The notes under the pieces: generated by a model
What the model saw: the letters and a program-made list of their open reading frames with translations, nothing else
Database searches by the model: none
What the model was told of the DNA's origin: nothing
Shown: positions 1 through 16,300 of the stretch, one piece after another
Layout: every line of letters starts with the position of its first letter
Numbering within the stretch: the stretch's first letter is position 1
Program-made: the position numbers and the translations under genes
Assembly (NCBI GenBank): GCA_947623455.1
Contig: OX392538.1
Coordinates: 30,503,001 to 30,567,000 of the forward strand
Source of the DNA: Mimachlamys varia
Lineage: Eukaryota; Mollusca; Bivalvia; Pectinida; Pectinidae
Direction: 5' to 3'
Length of the DNA stretch: 64,000 nucleotides

Positions 1-1362
1 TACTATATACCACTGAGATACCTAGTCCCTAACACATACTATAGATCACTGAGATACCTAGTCCCTAAGATATACTATAGACCACTGAGATACCTAGTCC
101 CTAACACATACTGTAGACCACTGAGATACCTAGTCTCTAACACATACTATAGACAACTGAGATACCTAGTCCCTAACACATACTGTAGACCACTGAGATA
201 CCTAGTCCCTAACACATACTATAGAACACTGAGATACCTAGTCCCTAAGATATACTATAGACCACTGAGATACCTAGTCCCTAACACATACTATAGAACA
301 CTGAGATACCTAGTCCCTAACACACACTATAGACCACTGAGATACCTAGTCCCTGACACATACTATAGACCACTGAGATACCTAGTCACTTACACATACT
401 ATAGACCACTGAGATACCTAGTCCCTAACACATACTATAGACCACTGAGCTACCTAGTCCCTAACACATACTATAGAACACTGAGATACCTAGTCCATAA
501 CACATACTATAGACCACTGAGACACCTAGTCTCTAATACATACTGTAGACCTCTGAGATACTTAGTCCCTAACACATACTATAGACCACTGAGATACCTA
601 GTCCCTAACACATACAATAGACCACTGAGATACCTAGTCCTTAACACAAACTGTAGACCGCTGAGATACCTAGTCTCTAACACATACTATAGACCACTGA
701 GATGCCTAGTCTCTAACACATACTATAGACTACTGAGATACCTAGTCCCTAACACATACTGTAGACCACTGAGATACCTAGTCTCAAACACATACTATAG
801 ACCACTGAGATACCTAGTCCTTAACATAAACTATAGACCACTGAGATACCTAGTCCCTAACACATACTATAGACCTCTGAGATACCTAGTCCCTAACACA
901 TACTATAGACCACTGAGATACCTAGTCACTTACACATACTATAGACCACTGAGATACCTAGTCACTTACACATACTATAGACCACTGAGATACCTAGTCC
1001 CTAACACATACTATAGACCACTGAGATACCTAGTCCCTAACACATACTATAGACTACTGAGATAACTAGTCCCTAACACATACTATAGACCACTGAGATA
1101 CATATACCTAGTCCCTAACACATACTATAGACTACTGAGATACCTAGTCCCTAACACATACTATAGACCACTGAGATACCTTGTCCCTAACACATACTGT
1201 AGACCACTGAGATACCTAGTCCCAAACACATACTGTAGACCACTGAGATACCTAGTCCCTAACACATACTGTAGACCACTGAGATACCTAGTCCCTAACA
1301 CATACTATAGACCACTGAAATACCTAGTCCCTAACACATACTGTAGACCACTGAAATACCTA

Positions 1363-4300
1363 GTGCATAATACATACTATGGACAACTGAGATACCTATT
1401 CCCTTACACATACTATAGACTACTGAGATACCTTGTCCCCAACACATACTATAGACAACTGAGATACCTAGTCCCTAACACATACTGTAGACCACTGAGA
1501 TACCTAGTCACTTACACAAACTATAGACCACTGAGATACCTAGTCCCTAACACATACTATAGACCACTGAGATACCTAGTCCCTAACACATACTATAGAC
1601 TACTGAGATACCTAGTCCCTAACACATACTATAGACCACTGAGATACCTAGTCCCTAACACATACTATAGACCAGCGAGATAGCTAGTCCCTAACACATA
1701 CTGTACACCACTGAGATACCTAGTCCCTAACACATACTATAGACCACTGAGATACCTAGTCACTTACACATACTATAGACCACTGAGATACCTAGTCCCT
1801 AACACATACTATAGACCACTGAGATACCTAGTCCCTAACACATACTATAGACCACTGAGATGCCTAGTCCCTAACACATACTGTAAACCACGGAGATACC
1901 TAGTCACTTACACATACTATAGACCACTGAGATACCTAGTCCCTTACACATACTATGGACAACTGAGATACCTGGTCCCTAACACATACTATAGACCACT
2001 GAGATACCTAGTCCCTAACACATACTATAGACCACTGAGATGCCTAGTCCCTAACACATACTGTAAACCACGGAGATACCTAGTCCCTAACACATACTAT
2101 AGACTACTGAGATACCTAGTCCCTAACACATACCATAGACCACTGAGATACCTAGTCCCTAACACATACTATAGACCAGTGAGATAGCTAGTCCCTACCA
2201 CATACTGTACACCACTGAGATACCTAGTCCCTAACACATACTATAGACCACTGATATACCTAGTCACTTACACATACTATAGACCACTGAGATACCTAGT
2301 CACTTACACATACTATAGACCACTGAGATACCTAGTCCCTCACACATACTATAGACCACTGAGATACCTAGTCCCTAACACATACTATAGACTACTGAGA
2401 TACCTAGTCCCTAACACATATTATAGACCACTGAGATACCTAGTCCCTAACACATACTATAGACCACTGAGATACCTAGTCCCTAACACATACTATAGAC
2501 CACTGAGATACCTAGTCCCTAACACATACTGTAGACCACGGAGATACCTAGTCCCTAACACATACTGTAGACCACTGAGATACCTAGTCCCTAACACATA
2601 CTGTAGACCACTGAGATACCTAGTCCCTAACACATACTATAAACCACTGAGATACCTAGTCCCTGACACATACTGTAGACCACTGAGATACCTAGTCCCT
2701 AACACATACTATAGACCACTGAGATACCTTGTCCCTAACACATACGATACACCACTGAGATACCTTGTCCCTAACACATACTATAGACCACTGAGATACT
2801 TAGTCCCTAACACATACTATAGACCTCTGAGATACCTTGTCCCTAACACATACTATAGACCACTGAGATACCTAGTCCCTAACACATACTGTAGACCACT
2901 GAAATACCTAGTCCCTAACACATACTGTAGACCACTGAGATACCTAGTCCCTAACACATACTGTAGACCACTGAGATACCTAGTCCCTAACACATACCGT
3001 AGACCACTGATATACCTAGTCCCTAACACATACTGTAGACCACTGAGATACCTAGACACTTACACATACTATAGACTACTGATATATCTAGTCCCTAACA
3101 CATACTATAGACCACTGAGATACCTTGTCACTTACACATACTATAGACCACTGAGATACCTAGTCACTTACACATACTATAGACCACTGAGATACCTAGT
3201 CACTTACACATACTATAGACCACTGAGATACCTAGTCACTTACACATACTATAGACTACTGAGATACCTAGTCCCTAACACATACTATAGACCACTGAGA
3301 TACCTAGTCCATAACACATACTGTAGACCACTGAGATACCTAGTCACTTACACATACTATAGACCACTGAGATACCTAGTCCCTTACACATACTATAGAC
3401 CACTGAGATACCTAGTCACTTACACATACTATAGACCACTGAGATACCTAGTCACTTACACATACTATAGACCACTGAGATACCTAGTCACTTACACATA
3501 CTATAGACCACTGAGATACCTAGTCACTTACACATACTATAGACCACTGAGATACCTAGTCACTTACACATACTATAGACCACTGAGATACCTAGTCACT
3601 TACACATACTATAGACCACTGAGATACCTAGTCCCTAACACATACTATAGACTACGGAGATACCTAGTCCCTAACACATACTATAGACCACTGAGATACC
3701 TAGTCCCTAACACATACTATAGACCAGTGAAATAGCTTGTCCCTAACACATACTGTACACCACTGAGATACCTAGTCCCTAACACATACTATAGACCACT
3801 GAGATACCTAGTCACTTACACATACTATAGACCACTGAGATACCTAGTCACTTACACATACTATAGACCACTGAGATACCTAGTCCCTAACACATACTAT
3901 AGACCACTGAGATACCTAGTCCCTAACACATACTATAGACTACTGAGATAACTAGTCCCTAACACATACTATAGACCACTGAGGTACCTAGTCACTTACA
4001 CATACTATAGACCACTGAGATACTTAGTCCCTAACACATACTATAGACCACTGAGATACCTAGTCACTTACACATACTATAGACCACTGAGATACCTAGT
4101 CCCTAACACATACTATAGACCACTGAGATACCTAGTCCCTAACACATACTATAGACTACTGAGATAACTAGTCCCTAACACATACTGTAGACCACTGAGA
4201 TACCTGGTCCCTAACACATACTATAGACCACTGAGATACATATACCTAGTCCCTAACACATACTATAGACTACTGAGATACCTAGTCCCTAACACATACT

Positions 4301-7300
4301 ATAGACCACTGAGATACCTAGTCCCTAACACATACTGTAGACCACTGAGATACCTAGTCCCTAACACATACTGTAGACCACTGAGATACCTAGTCCCTAA
4401 CACATACTGTAGACCACTGAGATACCTAGTCCCTCACACATACTATAGACCACTGAAATACCTAGTGCATAATACATACTATGGACAACTGAGATACCTA
4501 TTCCCTTACACATACTATAGACTACTGAGATACCTTGTCCCCAACACATACTATAGACCACTGAGATACCTAGTCCCTAACACATACTGTAGACCACTGA
4601 GATACCTAGTCACTTACACAAACTATAGACCACTGAGATACCTAGTCCCTAACACATACTATAGACCACTGAGATACCTAGTCCCTAACACATACTGTAG
4701 ACCACTGAAATACCTAGTGCATAATACATACTATGGACAACTGAGATACCTATTCCCTTACACATACTATAGACTACTGAGATACCTTGTCCCCAACACA
4801 TACTATAGACCACTGAGATACCTAGTCCCTAACACATACTGTAGACCACTGAGATACCTAGTCACTTACACAAACTATAGACCACTGAGATACCTAGTCC
4901 CTAACACATACTATAGACCACTGAGATACCTAGTCCCTAACACATACTATAGACTACTGAGATACCTAGTCCCTAACACATACTATAGACCACTGAGATA
5001 CCTAGTCCCTAACACATACTATAGACCAGCGAGATAGCTAGTCCCTAACACATACTGTACACCACTGAGATACCTAGTCCCTAACACATACTATAGACCA
5101 CTGAGATACCTAGTCACTTACACATACTATAGACCACTGAGATACCTAGTCCCTAACACATACTATAGACCACTGAGATACCTAGTCCCTAACACATACT
5201 ATAGACCACTGAGATGCCTAGTCCCTAACACATACTGTAAACCACGGAGATACCTAGTCACTTACACATACTATAGACCACTGAGATACCTAGTCCCTTA
5301 CACATACTATGGACAACTGAGATACCTGGTCCCTAACACATACTATAGACCACTGAGATACCTAGTCCCTAACACATACTATAGACCACTGAGATGCCTA
5401 GTCCCTAACACATACTGTAAACCACGGAGATACCTAGTCCCTAACACATACTATAGACTACTGAGATACCTAGTCCCTAACACATACCATAGACCACTGA
5501 GATACCTAGTCCCTAACACATACTATAGACCAGTGAGATAGCTAGTCCCTACCACATACTGTACACCACTGAGATACCTAGTCCCTAACACATACTATAG
5601 ACCACTGATATACCTAGTCACTTACACATACTATAGACCACTGAGATACCTAGTCACTTACACATACTATAGACCACTGAGATACCTAGTCCCTCACACA
5701 TACTATAGACCACTGAGATACCTAGTCCCTAACACATACTATAGACTACTGAGATACCTAGTCCCTAACACATATTATAGACCACTGAGATACCTAGTCC
5801 CTAACACATACTATAGACCACTGAGATACCTAGTCCCTAACACATACTATAGACCACTGAGATACCTAGTCCCTAACACATACTGTAGACCACGGAGATA
5901 CCTAGTCCCTAACACATACTGTAGACCACTGAGATACCTAGTCCCTAACACATACTGTAGACCACTGAGATACCTAGTCCCTAACACATACTATAAACCA
6001 CTGAGATACCTAGTCCCTGACACATACTGTAGACCACTGAGATACCTAGTCCCTAACACATACTATAGACCACTGAGATACCTTGTCCCTAACACATACG
6101 ATACACCACTGAGATACCTTGTCCCTAACACATACTATAGACCACTGAGATACTTAGTCCCTAACACATACTATAGACCTCTGAGATACCTTGTCCCTAA
6201 CACATACTATAGACCACTGAGATACCTAGTCCCTAACACATACTGTAGACCACTGAAATACCTAGTCCCTAACACATACTGTAGACCACTGAGATACCTA
6301 GTCCCTAACACATACTGTAGACCACTGAGATACCTAGTCCCTAACACATACTGTAGACCACTGATATACCTAGTCCCTAACACATACTGTAGACCACTGA
6401 GATACCTAGACACTTACACATACTATAGACTACTGATATATCTAGTCCCTAACACATACTATAGACCACTGAGATAACTAGTCACTTACACATACTATAG
6501 ACCACTGAGATACCTAGTCACTTACACATACTATAGACCACTGAGATACCTAGTCACTTACACATACTATAGACCACTGAGATACCTAGTCACTTACACA
6601 TACTATAGACTACTGAGATACCTAGTCCCTAACACATACTATAGACCACTGAGATACCTAGTCCATAACACATACTGTAGACCACTGAGATACCTAGTCA
6701 CTTACACATACTATAGACCACTGAGATACCTAGTCCCTTACACATACTATAGACCACTGAGATACCTAGTCACTTACACATACTATAGACCACTGAGATA
6801 CCTAGTCACTTACACATACTATAGACCACTGAGATACCTAGTCACTTACACATACTATAGACCACTGAGATACCTAGTCACTTACACATACTATAGACCA
6901 CTGAGATAGCTAGTCACTTACACATACTATAGACAACTGAGATACCTAGTCACTTACACATACTATAGACCACTGAGATACCTAGTCCCTAACACATACT
7001 ATAGACCACTGAGATACCTAGTCCCTAACACATACTATAGACCACTGAGATACCTAGTCCCTAACACATACTATAGACCAGTGAAATAGCTTGTCCCTAA
7101 CACATACTGTACACCACTGAGATACCTAGTCCCTAACACATACTATAGACCACTGAGATACCTAGTCACTTACACATACTATAGACCACTGAGATACCTA
7201 GTCACTTACACATACTATAGACCACTGAGATACCTAGTCCCTAACACATACTATAGACCACTGAGATACCTAGTCCCTAACACATACTATAGACTACTGA

Positions 7301-8070
7301 GATAACTAGTCCCTAACACATACTATAGACCACTGAGGTACCTAGTCACTTACACATACTATAGACCACTGAGATACTTAGTCCCTAACACATACTATAG
7401 ACCACTGAGATACCTAGTCACTTACACATACTATAGACCACTGAGATACCTAGTCCCTAACACATACTATAGACCACTGAGATACCTAGTCCCTAACACA
7501 TACTATAGACTACTGAGATAACTAGTCCCTAACACATACTGTAGACCACTGAGATACCTGGTCCCTAACACATACTATAGACCACTGAGATACATATACC
7601 TAGTCCCTAACACATACTATAGACTACTGAGATACCTAGTCCCTAACACATACTATAGACCACTGAGATACCTAGTCCCTAACACATACTGTAGACCACT
7701 GAGATACCTAGTCCCTAACACATACTGTAGACCACTGAGATACCTAGTCCCTAACACATACTGTAGACCACTGAGATACCTAGTCCCTCACACATACTAT
7801 AGACCACTGAAATACCTAGTGCATAATACATACTATGGACAACTGAGATACCTATTCCCTTACACATACTATAGACTACTGAGATACCTTGTCCCCAACA
7901 CATACTATAGACCACTGAGATACCTAGTCCCTAACACATACTGTAGACCACTGAGATACCTAGTCACTTACACAAACTATAGACCACTGAGATACCTAGT
8001 CCCTAACACATACTATAGACCACTGAGATACCTAGTCCCTAACACATACTATAGACTACTGAGATACCTA
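1363..8070. repeat. 3354-bp higher-order repeat inside the satellite
   Basis: Variant monomers recur at an offset of 3354 bp (93 monomers plus a 6-bp insertion). Examples are 1363/4717, 2853/6207, 3721/7075, 4237/7591 and 4465/7819. A local 252-bp (7-monomer) duplication lies in 4465-5037 and again, through the larger duplication, in 12685-13257. The block containing 9957-10163 is a further copy 1116 bp (31 monomers) before the one at 11073. Confidence 0.8.
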
Positions 8071-9354
8071 GTCCCTAACACATACTATAGACCACTGAGA
8101 TACCTAGTCCCTAACACATACTATAGACCAGCGAGATAGCTAGTCCCTAACACATACTGTACACCACTGAGATACCTAGTCCCTAACACATACTATAGAC
8201 CACTGAGATACCTAGTCACTTACACATACTATAGACCACTGAGATACCTAGTCACTTACACATACTATAGACCACTGATATACCTAGTCCCTAACACATA
8301 CTGTAGACCACTGGAATACCTAGTACCTAACACTTACTGTAGACCACTGAGATACCTAGTCCCTAACACATACTATAGACCACTGAGATACCTAGTCACT
8401 TACACATACTATAGACCACTGAGATACCTAGTCCCTAACACATACTATAGACCACTGAGATACCTAGTCACTTACACATACTATAGACCACTGAGATACC
8501 TAGTCCCTAACACATACTATGGACAACTGAGATACCTAGTCCCTAACACATACTGTAGACCACTGAGATACCTAGTGCATAATACATACTATAGACCAGT
8601 GAGATAGCTAGCCCCTACCACATACTGTACACCACTGAGATACCTAGTCCCTAACACATACTATAGACCACTGATATACCTAGTCACTTACACATACTAT
8701 AGACCACTGAGATACCTAGTCACTTACACATACTATAGACCACTGAGATACCTAGTCCCTCACACATACTATAGACCACTGAGATACCTAGTCCCTAACA
8801 CATACTATAGACTACTGAGATACCTAGTCCCTAACACATACTATAGACCACTGAGATACCTAGTCCCTAACACATACTATAGACCACTGAGATACCTAGT
8901 CCCTAACACATACTATAGACCACTGAGATACCTAGTCCCTAACACATACTGTAGACCACTGAGATACCTAGTCCCTAACACATACTGTAGACCACTGAGA
9001 TACCTAGTCCCTAACACATACTATAAACCACTGAGATACCTAGTCCCTGACACATACTGTAGACCACGGAGATACCTAGTCCCTAACACATACTATAGAC
9101 CACTGAGATACCTTGTCCCTAACACATACGATACACCACTGAGATACTTAGTCCCTAACACATACTATAGACCTCTGAGATACTTAGTCCCTAACACATA
9201 CTATAGACCTCTGAGATACCTTGTCCCTAACACATACTATAGACCACTGAGATACCTAGTCCCTAACACATACTATAGACTACTGAGATACTTAGTCCCT
9301 AACACATACTATAGACCACTGAGATACCTAGTCCCTAACACATACTATAGACCA
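2131..9354. repeat. Satellite higher-order block, copy A of 8220-bp duplication
   Basis: This stretch reappears at about 10351-17574 at a constant offset of 8220 bp. The anchors are rare variant monomers: the GATAGCTAGTCCCTACCACA variant near 2182 and 10402, the CATATA insertion at 4239 and 12459, and the variant frames beginning 4465/12685 and 6207/14427. In the parts I compared, the two copies differ by only scattered single bases (for example near 3654/11874 and 15077/6857). The ends are approximate, set where variants stop agreeing. Confidence 0.85.
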
Positions 9355-10350
9355 CTGATATACCTAGTCACTTACACATACTATAGACCACTGAGATACC
9401 TAGTCACTTACACATACTATAGACCACTGAGATACCTAGTCCCTCACACATACTATAGACCACTGAGATACCTAGTCCCTAACACATACTATAGACTACT
9501 GAGATACCTAGTCCCTAACACATATTATAGACCACTGAGATACCTAGTCCCTAACACATACTATAGACCACTGAGATACCTAGTCCCTAACACATACTAT
9601 AGACCACTGAGATACCTAGTCCCTAACACATACTGTAGACCACGGAGATACCTAGTCCCTAACACATACTGTAGACCACTGAGATACCTAGTCCCTAACA
9701 CATACTGTAGACCACTGAGATACCTAGTCCCTAACACATACTATAAACCACTGAGATACCTAGTCCCTGACACATACTGTAGACCACTGAGATACCTAGT
9801 CCCTAACACATACTATAGACCACTGAGATACCTTGTCCCTAACACATACGATACACCACTGAGATACCTTGTCCCTAACACATACTATAGACCACTGAGA
9901 TACTTAGTCCCTAACACATACTATAGACCTCTGAGATACCTTGTCCCTAACACATACTATAGACCACTGAGATACCTAGTCCCTAACACATACTGTAGAC
10001 CACTGAAATACCTAGTCCCTAACACATACTGTAGACCACTGAGATACCTAGTCCCTAACACATACTGTAGACCACTGAGATACCTAGTCCCTAACACATA
10101 CCGTAGACCACTGATATACCTAGTCCCTAACACATACTGTAGACCACTGAGATACCTAGACACTTACACATACTATAGACTACTGATATATCTAGTCCCT
10201 AACACATACTATAGACCACTGAGATACCTTGTCACTTACACATACTATAGACCACTGAGATACCTAGTCACTTACACATACTATAGACCACTGAGATACC
10301 TAGTCACTTACACATACTATAGACCACTGAGATACCTAGTCCCTCACACA

Positions 10351-13300
10351 TACTATAGACCACTGAGATACCTAGTCCCTAACACATACTATAGACCAGT
10401 GAGATAGCTAGTCCCTACCACATACTGTACACCACTGAGATACCTAGTCCCTAACACATACTATAGACCACTGATATACCTAGTCACTTACACATACTAT
10501 AGACCACTGAGATACCTAGTCACTTACACATACTATAGACCACTGAGATACCTAGTCCCTCACACATACTATAGACCACTGAGATACCTAGTCCCTAACA
10601 CATACTATAGACTACTGAGATACCTAGTCCCTAACACATATTATAGACCACTGAGATACCTAGTCCCTAACACATACTATAGACCACTGAGATACCTAGT
10701 CCCTAACACATACTATAGACCACTGAGATACCTAGTCCCTAACACATACTGTAGACCACGGAGATACCTAGTCCCTAACACATACTGTAGACCACTGAGA
10801 TACCTAGTCCCTAACACATACTGTAGACCACTGAGATACCTAGTCCCTAACACATACTATAAACCACTGAGATACCTAGTCCCTGACACATACTGTAGAC
10901 CACTGAGATACCTAGTCCCTAACACATACTATAGACCACTGAGATACCTTGTCCCTAACACATACGATACACCACTGAGATACCTTGTCCCTAACACATA
11001 CTATAGACCACTGAGATACTTAGTCCCTAACACATACTATAGACCTCTGAGATACCTTGTCCCTAACACATACTATAGACCACTGAGATACCTAGTCCCT
11101 AACACATACTGTAGACCACTGAAATACCTAGTCCCTAACACATACTGTAGACCACTGAGATACCTAGTCCCTAACACATACTGTAGACCACTGAGATACC
11201 TAGTCCCTAACACATACCGTAGACCACTGATATACCTAGTCCCTAACACATACTGTAGACCACTGAGATACCTAGACACTTACACATACTATAGACTACT
11301 GATATATCTAGTCCCTAACACATACTATAGACCACTGAGATACCTTGTCACTTACACATACTATAGACCACTGAGATACCTAGTCACTTACACATACTAT
11401 AGACCACTGAGATACCTAGTCACTTACACATACTATAGACCACTGAGATACCTAGTCACTTACACATACTATAGACTACTGAGATACCTAGTCCCTAACA
11501 CATACTATAGACCACTGAGATACCTAGTCCATAACACATACTGTAGACCACTGAGATACCTAGTCACTTACACATACTATAGACCACTGAGATACCTAGT
11601 CCCTTACACATACTATAGACCACTGAGATACCTAGTCACTTACACATACTATAGACCACTGAGATACCTAGTCACTTACACATACTATAGACCACTGAGA
11701 TACCTAGTCACTTACACATACTATAGACCACTGAGATACCTAGTCACTTACACATACTATAGACCACTGAGATACCTAGTCACTTACACATACTATAGAC
11801 CACTGAGATACCTAGTCACTTACACATACTATAGACCACTGAGATACCTAGTCCCTAACACATACTATAGACTACTGAGATACCTAGTCCCTAACACATA
11901 CTATAGACCACTGAGATACCTAGTCCCTAACACATACTATAGACCAGTGAAATAGCTTGTCCCTAACACATACTGTACACCACTGAGATACCTAGTCCCT
12001 AACACATACTATAGACCACTGAGATACCTAGTCACTTACACATACTATAGACCACTGAGATACCTAGTCACTTACACATACTATAGACCACTGAGATACC
12101 TAGTCCCTAACACATACTATAGACCACTGAGATACCTAGTCCCTAACACATACTATAGACTACTGAGATAACTAGTCCCTAACACATACTATAGACCACT
12201 GAGGTACCTAGTCACTTACACATACTATAGACCACTGAGATACTTAGTCCCTAACACATACTATAGACCACTGAGATACCTAGTCACTTACACATACTAT
12301 AGACCACTGAGATACCTAGTCCCTAACACATACTATAGACCACTGAGATACCTAGTCCCTAACACATACTATAGACTACTGAGATAACTAGTCCCTAACA
12401 CATACTGTAGACCACTGAGATACCTGGTCCCTAACACATACTATAGACCACTGAGATACATATACCTAGTCCCTAACACATACTATAGACTACTGAGATA
12501 CCTAGTCCCTAACACATACTATAGACCACTGAGATACCTAGTCCCTAACACATACTGTAGACCACTGAGATACCTAGTCCCTAACACATACTGTAGACCA
12601 CTGAGATACCTAGTCCCTAACACATACTGTAGACCACTGAGATACCTAGTCCCTCACACATACTATAGACCACTGAAATACCTAGTGCATAATACATACT
12701 ATGGACAACTGAGATACCTATTCCCTTACACATACTATAGACTACTGAGATACCTTGTCCCCAACACATACTATAGACCACTGAGATACCTAGTCCCTAA
12801 CACATACTGTAGACCACTGAGATACCTAGTCACTTACACAAACTATAGACCACTGAGATACCTAGTCCCTAACACATACTATAGACCACTGAGATACCTA
12901 GTCCCTAACACATACTGTAGACCACTGAAATACCTAGTGCATAATACATACTATGGACAACTGAGATACCTATTCCCTTACACATACTATAGACTACTGA
13001 GATACCTTGTCCCCAACACATACTATAGACCACTGAGATACCTAGTCCCTAACACATACTGTAGACCACTGAGATACCTAGTCACTTACACAAACTATAG
13101 ACCACTGAGATACCTAGTCCCTAACACATACTATAGACCACTGAGATACCTAGTCCCTAACACATACTATAGACTACTGAGATACCTAGTCCCTAACACA
13201 TACTATAGACCACTGAGATACCTAGTCCCTAACACATACTATAGACCAGCGAGATAGCTAGTCCCTAACACATACTGTACACCACTGAGATACCTAGTCC

Positions 13301-16300
13301 CTAACACATACTATAGACCACTGAGATACCTAGTCACTTACACATACTATAGACCACTGAGATACCTAGTCCCTAACACATACTATAGACCACTGAGATA
13401 CCTAGTCCCTAACACATACTATAGACCACTGAGATGCCTAGTCCCTAACACATACTGTAAACCACGGAGATACCTAGTCACTTACACATACTATAGACCA
13501 CTGAGATACCTAGTCCCTTACACATACTATGGACAACTGAGATACCTGGTCCCTAACACATACTATAGACCACTGAGATACCTAGTCCCTAACACATACT
13601 ATAGACCACTGAGATGCCTAGTCCCTAACACATACTGTAAACCACGGAGATACCTAGTCCCTAACACATACTATAGACTACTGAGATACCTAGTCCCTAA
13701 CACATACCATAGACCACTGAGATACCTAGTCCCTAACACATACTATAGACCAGTGAGATAGCTAGTCCCTACCACATACTGTACACCACTGAGATACCTA
13801 GTCCCTAACACATACTATAGACCACTGATATACCTAGTCACTTACACATACTATAGACCACTGAGATACCTAGTCACTTACACATACTATAGACCACTGA
13901 GATACCTAGTCCCTCACACATACTATAGACCACTGAGATACCTAGTCCCTAACACATACTATAGACTACTGAGATACCTAGTCCCTAACACATATTATAG
14001 ACCACTGAGATACCTAGTCCCTAACACATACTATAGACCACTGAGATACCTAGTCCCTAACACATACTATAGACCACTGAGATACCTAGTCCCTAACACA
14101 TACTGTAGACCACGGAGATACCTAGTCCCTAACACATACTGTAGACCACTGAGATACCTAGTCCCTAACACATACTGTAGACCACTGAGATACCTAGTCC
14201 CTAACACATACTATAAACCACTGAGATACCTAGTCCCTGACACATACTGTAGACCACTGAGATACCTAGTCCCTAACACATACTATAGACCACTGAGATA
14301 CCTTGTCCCTAACACATACGATACACCACTGAGATACCTTGTCCCTAACACATACTATAGACCACTGAGATACTTAGTCCCTAACACATACTATAGACCT
14401 CTGAGATACCTTGTCCCTAACACATACTATAGACCACTGAGATACCTAGTCCCTAACACATACTGTAGACCACTGAAATACCTAGTCCCTAACACATACT
14501 GTAGACCACTGAGATACCTAGTCCCTAACACATACTGTAGACCACTGAGATACCTAGTCCCTAACACATACTGTAGACCACTGATATACCTAGTCCCTAA
14601 CACATACTGTAGACCACTGAGATACCTAGACACTTACACATACTATAGACTACTGATATATCTAGTCCCTAACACATACTATAGACCACTGAGATAACTA
14701 GTCACTTACACATACTATAGACCACTGAGATACCTAGTCACTTACACATACTATAGACCACTGAGATACCTAGTCACTTACACATACTATAGACCACTGA
14801 GATACCTAGTCACTTACACATACTATAGACTACTGAGATACCTAGTCCCTAACACATACTATAGACCACTGAGATACCTAGTCCATAACACATACTGTAG
14901 ACCACTGAGATACCTAGTCACTTACACATACTATAGACCACTGAGATACCTAGTCCCTTACACATACTATAGACCACTGAGATACCTAGTCACTTACACA
15001 TACTATAGACCACTGAGATACCTAGTCACTTACACATACTATAGACCACTGAGATACCTAGTCACTTACACATACTGTAGACCACTGAGATACCTAGTCA
15101 CTTACACATACTATAGACCACTGAGATACCTAGTCACTTACACATACTATAGACCACTGAGATACCTAGTCACTTACACATACTATAGACCACTGAGATA
15201 CCTAGTCCCTAACACATACTATAGACCACTGAGATACCTAGTCCCTAACACATACTATAGACCACTGAGATACCTAGTCCCTAACACATACTATAGACCA
15301 GTGAAATAGCTTGTCCCTAACACATACTGTACACCACTGAGATACCTAGTCCCTAACACATACTATAGACCACTGAGATACCTAGTCACTTACACATACT
15401 ATAGACCACTGAGATACCTAGTCACTTACACATACTATAGACCACTGAGATACCTAGTCCCTAACACATACTATAGACCACTGAGATACCTAGTCCCTAA
15501 CACATACTATAGACTACTGAGATAACTAGTCCCTAACACATACTATAGACCACTGAGGTACCTAGTCACTTACACATACTATAGACCACTGAGATACTTA
15601 GTCCCTAACACATACTATAGACCACTGAGATACCTAGTCACTTACACATACTATAGACCACTGAGATACCTAGTCCCTAACACATACTATAGACCACTGA
15701 GATACCTAGTCCCTAACACATACTATAGACTACTGAGATAACTAGTCCCTAACACATACTGTAGACCACTGAGATACCTGGTCCCTAACACATACTATAG
15801 ACCACTGAGATACATATACCTAGTCCCTAACACATACTATAGACTACTGAGATACCTAGTCCCTAACACATACTATAGACCACTGAGATACCTAGTCCCT
15901 AACACATACTGTAGACCACTGAGATACCTAGTCCCTAACACATACTGTAGACCACTGAGATACCTAGTCCCTAACACATACTGTAGACCACTGAGATACC
16001 TAGTCCCTCACACATACTATAGACCACTGAAATACCTAGTGCATAATACATACTATGGACAACTGAGATACCTATTCCCTTACACATACTATAGACTACT
16101 GAGATACCTTGTCCCCAACACATACTATAGACCACTGAGATACCTAGTCCCTAACACATACTGTAGACCACTGAGATACCTAGTCACTTACACAAACTAT
16201 AGACCACTGAGATACCTAGTCCCTAACACATACTATAGACCACTGAGATACCTAGTCCCTAACACATACTATAGACTACTGAGATACCTAGTCCCTAACA

